Source: Phycisphaeraceae bacterium (GTDB lineage Bacteria; Planctomycetota; Phycisphaerae; Phycisphaerales; UBA1924). From it: 64,000 bases of DNA. Below, piece by piece: positions 43,991 to 52,346 of the stretch. Numbering within the stretch: the first letter of the stretch is position 1; every line of letters starts with the position of its first letter. A program made the position numbers and the translations under genes. The notes beneath the pieces were generated by a model, which saw nothing but the letters and a program-made list of their open reading frames with translations, was not told the DNA's origin and did no database searches. Where the stretch lies: positions 248,001 to 312,000 of the forward strand of contig JAHBXC010000003.1 in NCBI GenBank assembly GCA_019636675.1, given 5' to 3'.

Positions 43991-44122
43991 CTATTCGGTT
44001 GAGCCCCCGCCGGGCTCGTCGCGCTCGCTCGACGGCTCTTCGCCGTCGCTGTGGGCGCACAGATAGCGCCCGACCTTGCGACGATACGTCGTCGCAGGCC
44101 GCTCCCTGATCACGCGTGTCAT
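43991..44122 (-). CDS. 43-residue basic small protein
   Basis: ATG at 44122 preceded by AAGGGAGGTGTCTAT, the strongest Shine-Dalgarno seen in the window, and closed by TAG at 43991. The product begins MTRVIRERPATTYRRKVGRY, continues LCAHSDGEEPSSERDEP and ends GGGSTE: a basic, tyrosine-containing N half and an acidic disordered C half, with a single Cys. No homologue recognised. Apart from this frame, the roughly 460 nt between the terminator at 43902 and the lipoprotein gene at 44367 hold nothing I can identify. Confidence 0.6.
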   Translation of the reverse strand: MTRVIRERPATTYRRKVGRYLCAHSDGEEPSSERDEPGGGSTE

Positions 44123-44366
44123 ATAGACACCTCCCTTGCTTCCGACACCCGCGAGAGGCGAAACGCACGGGCCCCCGAAGACCCCTTGAACCGCTCGCGA
44201 GTGGTAGTCATCGAAAGGTTCGATCGTCCGGTATTCCCAGTTCCAAGGGAAGACAACAATCGGAGTAAAAATTCATCGGTGGGGCTTGATTCGCGGTGAA
44301 TCTCGATCGCCGCTCCCCCCGATCGGGGCACGCCGGAGCGACGTTCGCGCGGATCGTGCGCGATCG

Positions 44367-44786
44367 TCAGGGCGTGTCGAGGCGTTCGCGCGCGTCGCGC
44401 GCCCGCTCGAGCAGCGAACCCTCGTCCTCGACCGTCGGCGTCAGCACGTAGTGCCAGCGCACCGTCGTCTCGCGCACCCCCGGAGCGACCTCGGAGAAGA
44501 AATCGAAGAAGGGCTGGTCGTGCAGCGCGGGGGACGCCTTGCCGGTGGTCACGAGGGGTTCGTAGCCCGGCTTGGACAGGCGAACCTCGTAGACGCCGAA
44601 CCAGGTGAACTCGGCCTCGAGGGGCGTGGCGCCCATCTGCACATCGTTGACGTGCACCAGCGCGCCGGGCGGGTCGGAGGTGATCACCAGCGTGCGCCGG
44701 TTCGTGCCGCAGCCGACCAGCATCGCGCCGGTCGCGCACAGCGCGAGCGCGGTCATCGCATCGCGAAGGGGGGCGGGCCGGCTCAT
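44367..44786 (-). CDS. PEGA-domain lipoprotein
   Basis: 139 aa. Signal peptide ends in AMLVGC, giving a lipidated Cys 26. The mature part is one PEGA domain: RTLVITSDPPGALVHVNDVQ, MGATPLEAEFTWFGVYEVRL, SKPGYEPLV. The start ATG overlaps the lptB stop (ATGA), so it is expressed with the LPS exporter ATPase and may act in the same envelope process. Single-domain PEGA lipoproteins next to lptB recur in planctomycetes; the precise role is unknown. Confidence 0.86.
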   Translation of the reverse strand: MSRPAPLRDAMTALALCATGAMLVGCGTNRRTLVITSDPPGALVHVNDVQMGATPLEAEFTWFGVYEVRLSKPGYEPLVTTGKASPALHDQPFFDFFSEVAPGVRETTVRWHYVLTPTVEDEGSLLERARDARERLDTP

Positions 44787-45592
44787 CGTCCACCCCCGCC
44801 CGGGGGCCGGAGGGCGGCGGCGGGCGCGGGGCGCGCAGCGCGTTTGCGCTCGAGCGGCTCGTCGAACTCGTCGCCGCGGAACATCGACCCGATGTACGCG
44901 CGCTTCACGAGCTCGTCGTTGATCAGTTCTCTCGGCGCACCCTCGCGCAGCACCTTGCCGTCGGCGATGATGTACGCGCGGTCACAGACCTTCAGCGTCT
45001 GCTGCACGTTGTGGTCGGTGATGAGCAGGGCGATGCCCATGCTGCGCAGCTGGAGGAGTTCCTGCTGCAGGTCCTCGATCGCGAGGGGGTCGACGCCCGA
45101 GAAGGGCTCGTCGAGCAGGATGAGCGAGGGCTCGGTGACCAGCGCTCGCGCGATCTCGAGCTTGCGCCGCTCGCCCCCCGAGCAGGTGCGCGCCTGGTCG
45201 TGCGCCTTGTGGCGCAGCCCGAAGCGCGCGAGCAGCTCGTCGCAGCGCGACTCGCGCTGCTGGCGCGAGAGGGGGGTCACCTCGAGGATCGCCATCAGGT
45301 TGTCGCGCACCGTCAGGCGCGAGAACACGCTTGGCTCCTGCGACAGGTACCCCATGCCCAGCCGGGCGCGCCGGTACATGGGCAGGCGCGAGACCTCGCG
45401 ACGGTCGAAGAAGACCTGGCCCCCGTCCGAATCGATCATCCCGATCGTCATGCGGAACGAGGTCGTCTTGCCAGCCCCGTTGCGACCCAGCAGGCCGACG
45501 ATCTCCGCCTTCTCGACGTGGAACGAGACACCGTCGACGACCGTGCGGCCGCCGTAACGCTTCACCAGTCCCTTGGCGTCGAGAAGTGGCAC
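44783..45592 (-). CDS. lptB: LPS export ABC transporter ATPase
   Basis: 269 aa. ATPase of the LptB2FG complex that extracts lipopolysaccharide from the inner membrane. Walker A GLLGRNGAGKTT, the LptB-type GYLSQEPSVFSRLTVRDNL Q-loop region, signature CSGGERRKLEIARAL, Walker B LILLDEPFSGVDP and the switch histidine in LLITDHNV. The C-terminal extension after AYIGSMFRGDEF is about 25 residues of Pro/Ala/Arg. Its presence implies an outer membrane with LPS. Confidence 0.93.
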   Translation of the reverse strand: MPLLDAKGLVKRYGGRTVVDGVSFHVEKAEIVGLLGRNGAGKTTSFRMTIGMIDSDGGQVFFDRREVSRLPMYRRARLGMGYLSQEPSVFSRLTVRDNLMAILEVTPLSRQQRESRCDELLARFGLRHKAHDQARTCSGGERRKLEIARALVTEPSLILLDEPFSGVDPLAIEDLQQELLQLRSMGIALLITDHNVQQTLKVCDRAYIIADGKVLREGAPRELINDELVKRAYIGSMFRGDEFDEPLERKRAARPAPAAALRPPGGGGR

Positions 45593-45646
45593 GGGCGAAG
45601 TCTAGTGAACCCGACCCCCCGCCGCGAGCCGCCCGGCCCGGCACGC

Positions 45647-46030
45647 TCAGATCAGGCGGATCGTCATCGGGTAGCGATAGAACTCGCCCCGGCTGGCGGC
45701 CATGGTGGCCTGGATCACCGCGATGACCGCGATGATGAACATGGGTATGTAGAGCAGCACGCCCATGCCGCAGGTCAGCACCGTCGCGAGAGGGATGATC
45801 ACCAGCGCGTAGAGGAACACGCTGATCCAGAAGTTCACCGCCTCGCGACCGTGGTCGTCGAGGAACGACGACTCGTCCTTCTTCACCAGCCACAGCACGA
45901 GCGCCACGATGATCCCCGGGACGGGCGTCGCGACCGCCAGCGCGCCCGACAGCAGGTGGGTCAGCGTGGCCCAGGTCCTTTCCTGGTCGGTCAGCGGCGT
46001 GATGGGCGCTCGGGCTGGGTCGTAGGGCAT
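45647..46030 (-). CDS. DUF4870 membrane protein
   Basis: 127 aa from ATG 46030 (AGGA just upstream; 46048 is an alternative). The pattern QERTWATLTHLLSGALAVAT, PGIIVALVLWLVKKDES, FLDDHGREAVNFWISVFLYA and a final IPMFIIAVIAVIQATMAASR is that of DUF4870 (Tic20-like) four-helix membrane proteins. Function unknown. Same strand as lptB, 54 nt upstream of its start. Confidence 0.88.
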   Translation of the reverse strand: MPYDPARAPITPLTDQERTWATLTHLLSGALAVATPVPGIIVALVLWLVKKDESSFLDDHGREAVNFWISVFLYALVIIPLATVLTCGMGVLLYIPMFIIAVIAVIQATMAASRGEFYRYPMTIRLI

Positions 46031-46149
46031 GGGTTCCTCGTCCTTCATCGCGTAGTTGGGACGCGCCGTCGCCAGATTTCGGCGTCCGGGAGCGCCCCGG
46101 GCCCGCCCGACCGGGAACGCCGGGCAGGGGTCGCCCGTAGCATCGTTCG

Positions 46150-47223
46150 GTGAGCCGACGCGACGAACAAGATCGGACAGCCGCGCCCCGGCGCCCCACG
46201 ATCGCCCTGTCGATGGGCGACCCCCTGGGCATCGGCCCGGAGATCATCGTCAAGACCCTGGCTGACCCCGCGATCCGGCGGTCCGCGCGGTTCCTGGTCT
46301 TCGGCCTGCACGGGTGTCTCCTCGACGCCGCCGAGCGGGCCGGGGTCGAGCCCTTCTGGCGGAAAGTTCCGGCCCACTCGGCCCTCGCCGAGAGCGGGGC
46401 GTCGCACGACATTCTGGTGCTCGACGACGACCGCTTCGCCGACGCGGCGCACCTCGCGCGCCAGGGCGAGGCGCGACCCTCGAGGGAGGGCGGGGCCGCA
46501 TCGTTCCAGTTCGTCGAGGACGCGATCGCGTCCACGCGGCGCAAGCCGGGCGACCCCCTTCGCGCCGACGCGATCGTGACCGCCCCCATCAGCAAAGAGG
46601 CGTGGGCCCTCGCTGGGCGCAGCAAGTACCCGGGCCACACCGAGCTGCTCGCGACGCGCTTCCAGAGCAAGCGTGTCGCGATGATGTTCGATTCCCCCAC
46701 GCTGCGCGTGGTCCTCGCGACGATCCATGTGCCGCTGATGGATCTCCAGGGGTTGCTCACCATCGGTCGTGTCTTCGACCCCATCGACCTGGGCAACGAC
46801 GCGCTGCGCCGGCTGGGCGTTGAGCGCCCGCGCATCGCCGTGTGCGGGCTCAACCCCCACGCCGGCGAGGGAGGCCTCTTCGGCGACGAAGAGCAGCGCC
46901 TCATCGAGCCCGCGATCCGGCTCGCGCAGGAAGCCGGCATCGACGCGCGCGGGCCCTTCCCGGCCGACACGGTCTTCAACAGAGCGGTCCGCGGCGAGTT
47001 CGACCTCGTGGTCGCGATGTACCACGACCAGGGGCTCATCCCCGTCAAGCTCCTCGCCTGGGATTCAGCGGTGAACGTCACCCTCGGCCTGCCGGTCGTG
47101 CGCACGAGCCCGGATCACGGGACCGCCTTCGACATCGCGCGACAGAACAAGGCCGACGCCGGGTCGCTCTCGCGCGCCGTCGAGCTCGCGGTGCGCATGA
47201 GCGCGATCAGCGACGCAGACTGA
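46150..47223 (+). CDS. pdxA: 4-hydroxythreonine-4-phosphate dehydrogenase
   Basis: 357 aa from GTG 46150. NAD-dependent step of the DXP-independent-of-ribose (deoxyxylulose) vitamin B6 pathway. Motifs are ALSMGDPLGIGPEIIVK, APISKEAWALAGRSKYPGHT (metal-ligand His), CGLNPHAGEGGLFGDEE (second metal His) and MYHDQGLIPVKLL (third), ending RTSPDHGTAFDIA. The rest of the B6 pathway is not in the window. Its 3' end overlaps the convergent gene at 47207 by 17 nt. Confidence 0.94.
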   Translation: MSRRDEQDRTAAPRRPTIALSMGDPLGIGPEIIVKTLADPAIRRSARFLVFGLHGCLLDAAERAGVEPFWRKVPAHSALAESGASHDILVLDDDRFADAAHLARQGEARPSREGGAASFQFVEDAIASTRRKPGDPLRADAIVTAPISKEAWALAGRSKYPGHTELLATRFQSKRVAMMFDSPTLRVVLATIHVPLMDLQGLLTIGRVFDPIDLGNDALRRLGVERPRIAVCGLNPHAGEGGLFGDEEQRLIEPAIRLAQEAGIDARGPFPADTVFNRAVRGEFDLVVAMYHDQGLIPVKLLAWDSAVNVTLGLPVVRTSPDHGTAFDIARQNKADAGSLSRAVELAVRMSAISDAD

Positions 47224-47701
47224 CGAAGTGGTCTTTGGGTCCGAAGGGCGAGTCGACGATCTGCATCGCCAGGATGACCTCGTCGCTCGCGCTCGCGTAC
47301 TTGCCCCACTCGAGCGAGACGATGAACATCGCGAGCACGCAGACCCAGGCGCCAAGCTCGGCCGAGCGCTTCGCGCGCAGCGCGATGAGGATCGTCGACG
47401 AAAGAGCGATCGTCGCCAGCTTGAAGCCGGCCAGCGTCGCCGAGCCACCGCTGTGCGCCAGCGCCCGGGCCAGCGGGTTGCCCTCGAACAGGCCCACCGT
47501 GTGCATGTACGCCAGCGTCAGCGTCAGATCCGCGACGCCCAGGACGGCGAACGCGAGAACAAGCACGCTGACGCGACGGGATCGCACGGCGTCCGTCGAT
47601 ACGCGTGCCAGCCAGGCGCGGATGCCCGCCCCGACGCGATCGCGCACGCCGCCGGCCACGACCCCCGCTCGACCGAGATGTGCGCGAAGCACCGTCGGCA
47701 T
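47207..47701 (-). CDS. DUF5658-like membrane protein
   Basis: 164 aa. Hydrophobic helices at about 43-68 (VSVLVLAFAVLGVADLTLTL), 88-108 (LAGFKLATIALSSTILIALR) and 117-133 (LGAWVCVLAMFIVSLEW). The segment DLTLTLAYMHTVGLFEGNPL fits the 'D..T......G..E.NP' pattern of DUF5658-type proteins. The N-terminal 42 residues are basic and probably cytoplasmic. Convergent with pdxA. Confidence 0.76.
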   Translation of the reverse strand: MPTVLRAHLGRAGVVAGGVRDRVGAGIRAWLARVSTDAVRSRRVSVLVLAFAVLGVADLTLTLAYMHTVGLFEGNPLARALAHSGGSATLAGFKLATIALSSTILIALRAKRSAELGAWVCVLAMFIVSLEWGKYASASDEVILAMQIVDSPFGPKDHFVSLRR

Positions 47702-47965
47702 AGACAGGGGCGCAGATCGACCCTTCCGAACCTTCGCTGAAGCGGGCGACCGAACTTTCCGACGCTAGAGTCGCGGCGGGCACGCCTGCGTGGTCTGGAC
47801 CGCCCATTCCCGACCCGGGGCTCCTCTCCCCGGGCCCAGCCCCCCGGGGGGCGAACTCGCAGCGCTCTCCCCGCGAATGGTTTCGGGGGCGAGACGAACC
47901 CGCGACGATGCGCGGCGTCCCACCGGACGCCCCACCACGCGCACCCGCGCGGAGCCAAGGACGCG

Positions 47966-50900
47966 ATGCAGAGCAGACCGCACCCCACGCACGGCGCACG
48001 ACACGCGAGGAACCTCCTCGCGGCGGTGGTCGCGAGCGCGGGCCTCGTCGGCGCCGTCGCGCCCCTCGCCGTCGCGCAGCAGTCCAACCCGGTCTACGTC
48101 GACGACTCTCTGGCCGCAAGCGAGGCACTCGCGCGCGCGGGCGAGCTCTCAGCCGGCGGCAATCACGCCGAGGCGTCGCGCGTCCTCCAGCGCGCCCTCG
48201 ACGACGACGCCGAGCGCCTCCTCGTCGACCCGCGCGACCCAGACCTCTTCCGCACCGTCCGAGACCGCGTTCGCGAGGCGCTCCTCTCCAGACCCGCCCT
48301 GCTCGACGAGTACCGGGCCGTCGAGGGCGTCGAGGCGCGCCGGCTGCTCGACGCGGGCGACGACGAGCGCGTCGAACGCACGCGCCTGCTCACGACCCCC
48401 GGGCTCGACGCGGCCCTGCGCGTCGCCCAGCGACGCATCGAGCGCGCCCAGTTCTGGTCCGCCCTGCGCGTGCTCGAGCAGCTGCCGGGCCACCCCGACC
48501 TGCGCGCCGACAAGCACGACCACGCGCTGCGCCTCGCCCGGCGCGCCGCCGGGTACATCGCGGCGCTGTCCTCCGAGGACGACACCCGCGCCGCCGAGGC
48601 GATCGTCGCGTCGATCGCCCGCGCCGCCGGCGCGTCGGCGCCCGACGCCGAGCGCCTCGACGCGCCGCGCCTCGAGCGCGCGCGCTCGCCCTTCGATCAC
48701 GCCGGAGAGGTCTCGGTCCGCGCGATGCTCTCGCGCCCGCTTTGGTCCATCCCCTTCCAGCCCACGCAGGAGCCGACCCAGGGCCAGCGCGACGCCGGGC
48801 ACCTGCCGGCCGATTCGCCGCTGCCCTCGGCGCTGGGGCTGCAGATCATCCCCACCATCGCGGGCGACACGATCTTCCTGAACAGCGGCGACGTGATCGC
48901 GGCGTTCGACCGGTACACGCTCGCGCCGCGCTGGCCGGAGCGACGCTTCGAGCCCTCGGGCTTCGTCGTCGCGCAGCAGCGCTCGGGGCGTCGAGGGATC
49001 CAGCGCATCGCCCTCGACGACACCAGTTCGATCGCCGTCTCCGAGCCGTGGGCGGTCGCCGTCACCGGCACGCCGGCCGGCAACCGGCGCCTGGGCGACC
49101 CGCGCGTGCACGCGCTCGACACGCAGACCGGCGTCATCGCCTGGTCGCGCGACATCTCGACCCTCGACCCGGGGCTCGAGGGCGCGACGGTGAAGGGGCG
49201 CCCGCTGGTCTCCGGGGGCGTGGTGGTGCTCGCCGCCAGCAGGCAGGCCGCCCAGCGCCGGCTCGAGAGCGTGCAGCTCGTCGGGCTCGATCTCTCGACT
49301 GGTGCGCTGCTGTGGCGCACGCCGCTCGCGAGCGCCGGCGCGCTGCCCTACAACGCGTCGGTGTCCGCCGCCGATCACGCGATCGAGTGGCGCGGTCTCG
49401 CGCTGCGCGCCGACGAGGTTGGCGTCGTCGCCGCCGTCGACGCCGCGAGCGGGCGCCCGTCGTGGATCCGGCGCACCCCGCGCGCCACGCTCACACGGCG
49501 CGAGTCCTGGCCATATGAGTCCCACGCGCCGGTCGTCGTGGGCGAGATGGTCTATTCCCTCTCCGCCGATTCCTCGCGCCTCTTCGAGGTCGACGGGACC
49601 ACCGGCACGCTCCGGCGCGAGTTCGACGCGCAGATGCTGGGCGGCGCGAAGTACCTCCTCGTCGTCGAGGGCGTGATCTTTTCCGTGAGCGAGACCTCCA
49701 TCGCGCGCGTCACCCTCTCCGACGACGCGCCGGCCAACGCGCGCGGCGTGCCCCGCGCCCAGGCCGAGGCGATCCTCTCCCTCTCGCGCCCCGGCCTGCG
49801 AGGGCGCGTCGTCCCGGCGCAGGGCGCGCTCGTCGCGCCGTTCCGCGACGGCGTGATCGTCGTCCGGCTCGACAGCGTCGACGACGCCGGGCGCCCGCGC
49901 ATCGACCGCCTCACGCTCGACCGCCCGGGCACGGTGCTGCCGGTGAACGACCAGCTCGTCGTGGTCGACGACGCCGAGCTGCACACCTACCTGCTGTGGG
50001 AGACCGCCGAGCGCCAGCTCCTGCGGCGCATCGAGGCCGAGCCCGACGACCCCACCGCCGCCGTCGTCTACGCCGAGCTCGCGTACCGAGCCGAGAAACC
50101 CCAGACTATCCTGCCGGCGCTGCGCCTCGCGGTGCGCGCGCTCGACAGAGACCCGATCTCGCCCGTGTCGCGCGACCTGCGCGCCCGCCTCTTCGCGTCG
50201 CTGGTCGCGATGCTGACGCCCGAAGCGCCGGCCTCGTCGCCGGTCCTGCCTCGCGAGGTGCGCGCCGGCGTCGTCGACGCCGTGGCGACTCTGGCGTCGA
50301 CGCCCTCGGACCGCGCCACGGCGCTGCTGCTTCGGGGCGAGCACGCCCAGACCTTCGGCGATGTGCAGGGCGCCGTCGCCGCCTACCAGGGCGTGCTCGA
50401 CGAGCCCTCGCTCTCGTCGGCGCAGCTCCGAGACAGCGGCGTGCAGCGCTCGGCGTCCGAAGAGGTCACCCGGCGCCTGCGCGGGCTGGTGCGCGAGCAC
50501 GGGCCCCACATCTACGCGCGCTACGACGCCGAGGCGTCCGACGCGCTGGGGCGTCTGGGGCTGTGGAGCGACGCGTCGGCCTTCGAGGACCTCGCGCGAC
50601 GGTACCCGGTCAGCGCGTCCGCGGCGCGCGCGCTCATGCGCGCGTCCGAGGCGCACCAGCGCACCGGCCAGAACGAACGCGCCGTCCTCGCGCTCGAGCA
50701 GGGACTCCTCGCGGCCCGCGACGCGCTGATCGACGACCGCGCCATGCTGGGCGAGCTGGGGGGGCGCCTCGTGCTGGCCATCCAGAAGACCGGCAGGCAC
50801 ACCGCCGCCCACCAGGCGCTCGCGCGACTGCTCAGCGAGTACGGGGAGGACCTGCCCCTGAGCGCGATGGGCGAGCCGCTGAACACCGCGTCGCTGCGCA

Positions 50901-52282
50901 CGACGCTCGCCGGGCTGGCGTCCGACGCGACGCGCCTCGCGCGCGTGGGGCCGATCGACGAGTCGGCCCAGCCCCAGGCCCTCATGGACTGGAGCATCGC
51001 CGAGCCCCTCGTGCGCGACGCCGGCGCGCCGGCCAGGGCGCACGTTGTGCTCACCTCCGCTGAGCAGTTCTCGCTGTTCGCGCCGACGCCCGGGGGCAAG
51101 GGCGGCGTCGAGGCCAGGTGGTCGTATCCGCGCGCGAACGCCGACGCGCTGGTGCGCCTCGACGACAGCGCCGCGTACTTCACCGTCGACTCGGCGCAGG
51201 GGCGCATCCTGACGCGCATCGACGCGCGCACCGGCGCGCCGGTGTGGAGCACGCCGGCGTTCCGCTCGCTCTTCGGCGAGCAGTCGGTTCGCAACGACCC
51301 GCGCCTCGCCCTCGAGGGCAACGTCCGCACGCCGCCCTCCATCGAGACGCCGGTCTCGGGCCGGCGTTCGCTGACCGAGCTTCTCGTGGTCTTCGACGAG
51401 CGCACGATGGCGCTCGTCGAGCGCAGCGGGCGCGCCGCCGCGTTTGATCTGGCCGACGGGTCGACGCTGTGGACGCGCGACGATCTCCCGGCCGAGGTCT
51501 ACGACATCGCCGCCGAAGCGGGCGTGCTGATCCTCGGGGGCGCCGTCGCGGCGCGCGACCCTGCGCAGCAGCAGGCGGCGCGCATCGCGACCGTGGTCTC
51601 GCTCGACCTGCGCACCGGGCGCACCATCCACGAGACGCGCCCCGACGCCGGGCGCGTCCGCTGGGTCAGGCCCGCCGGCCCGGGTCGCGCGCTGGTGGGC
51701 TTCGACGCAGGCGTCCTCTGCAACGACGCGTTCCGGGGCACGACGCGCTGGTTCGCCGGCGCGTCGGCCCTGCGCGAGTCCGTCGAGGCGTGGGTCGTCA
51801 ACGACCGCGTGTTCGTCATGGACCCCACGCAGCGCCTCTGGCAGCTCTCCCTCGAGGACGGCGCGATCCGGCGCGAGCCGCTCGACTCCGAAGGGCGCCT
51901 GGATCGCGGCGGGCCGGTGCGCGTGCGCGCCGTCGACGATCGCGCCGCCTTCGCCTCCATCTTCGGGCTCATCGTCTTCGGCCCGGGGGGCGAGATCGCC
52001 GGGCGCGACGCCGCCCTCGGGGGCGACACGACCGTCCAGACCGCCTTCGTCGACGCCGGGCTCCTCGCCGTCGACATCCAGCCCAGCGACTCGCAGGGCC
52101 AGCTCAACGTCTATCGCGTGCGCCGGTTCAGCTCGTCGACGGCGGCCCTGCAGGGCTCGCAGCGCATCGCGCTGGGCGTCGCCCCCAGCGTCATCGCCGC
52201 GATCGACGGGAGGATCCTCGTCACCGCCGGCAACGCCACGATCGTCTACGACGCGCCAGTCTCGCCCGCCAGGGGCGATTGA
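47966..52282 (+). CDS. Giant secreted PQQ-like beta-propeller/TPR protein
   Basis: 1438 aa, secreted (signal peptide 1-38, ending PLAVA-QQ). Residues about 45-280 are helical TPR-like (SAGGNHAEASRVLQRALDDD, SALRVLEQLPGHPDL). A PQQ-like propeller covers about 290-660, with blade motifs such as VHALDTQTGVIAWSRD and VGLDLSTGALLWRTPL. A second TPR region spans about 680-1000 (SDASAFEDLARRYPVSASAA, RTGQNERAVLALEQGL). A second propeller runs about 1020-1430 (RILTRIDARTGAPVWSTP, FDLADGSTLWTRDDLP). Probably a periplasmic scaffold. Start ATG has AAGGA just upstream. Confidence 0.86.
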   Translation: MQSRPHPTHGARHARNLLAAVVASAGLVGAVAPLAVAQQSNPVYVDDSLAASEALARAGELSAGGNHAEASRVLQRALDDDAERLLVDPRDPDLFRTVRDRVREALLSRPALLDEYRAVEGVEARRLLDAGDDERVERTRLLTTPGLDAALRVAQRRIERAQFWSALRVLEQLPGHPDLRADKHDHALRLARRAAGYIAALSSEDDTRAAEAIVASIARAAGASAPDAERLDAPRLERARSPFDHAGEVSVRAMLSRPLWSIPFQPTQEPTQGQRDAGHLPADSPLPSALGLQIIPTIAGDTIFLNSGDVIAAFDRYTLAPRWPERRFEPSGFVVAQQRSGRRGIQRIALDDTSSIAVSEPWAVAVTGTPAGNRRLGDPRVHALDTQTGVIAWSRDISTLDPGLEGATVKGRPLVSGGVVVLAASRQAAQRRLESVQLVGLDLSTGALLWRTPLASAGALPYNASVSAADHAIEWRGLALRADEVGVVAAVDAASGRPSWIRRTPRATLTRRESWPYESHAPVVVGEMVYSLSADSSRLFEVDGTTGTLRREFDAQMLGGAKYLLVVEGVIFSVSETSIARVTLSDDAPANARGVPRAQAEAILSLSRPGLRGRVVPAQGALVAPFRDGVIVVRLDSVDDAGRPRIDRLTLDRPGTVLPVNDQLVVVDDAELHTYLLWETAERQLLRRIEAEPDDPTAAVVYAELAYRAEKPQTILPALRLAVRALDRDPISPVSRDLRARLFASLVAMLTPEAPASSPVLPREVRAGVVDAVATLASTPSDRATALLLRGEHAQTFGDVQGAVAAYQGVLDEPSLSSAQLRDSGVQRSASEEVTRRLRGLVREHGPHIYARYDAEASDALGRLGLWSDASAFEDLARRYPVSASAARALMRASEAHQRTGQNERAVLALEQGLLAARDALIDDRAMLGELGGRLVLAIQKTGRHTAAHQALARLLSEYGEDLPLSAMGEPLNTASLRTTLAGLASDATRLARVGPIDESAQPQALMDWSIAEPLVRDAGAPARAHVVLTSAEQFSLFAPTPGGKGGVEARWSYPRANADALVRLDDSAAYFTVDSAQGRILTRIDARTGAPVWSTPAFRSLFGEQSVRNDPRLALEGNVRTPPSIETPVSGRRSLTELLVVFDERTMALVERSGRAAAFDLADGSTLWTRDDLPAEVYDIAAEAGVLILGGAVAARDPAQQQAARIATVVSLDLRTGRTIHETRPDAGRVRWVRPAGPGRALVGFDAGVLCNDAFRGTTRWFAGASALRESVEAWVVNDRVFVMDPTQRLWQLSLEDGAIRREPLDSEGRLDRGGPVRVRAVDDRAAFASIFGLIVFGPGGEIAGRDAALGGDTTVQTAFVDAGLLAVDIQPSDSQGQLNVYRVRRFSSSTAALQGSQRIALGVAPSVIAAIDGRILVTAGNATIVYDAPVSPARGD

Positions 52283-52346
52283 GCCGATCCTGAGCGTGAC
52301 GCGCCGTCGCGCGTCGCGCCCGACGAGGTCCGCCGGAGGCCGACCC

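Noticed and set aside
43858..44366. Possible small RNA between the acyltransferase and the PEGA gene
   Set aside because: Apart from the terminator and the 43-codon frame there is no clear promoter-plus-hairpin combination to support an ncRNA call.
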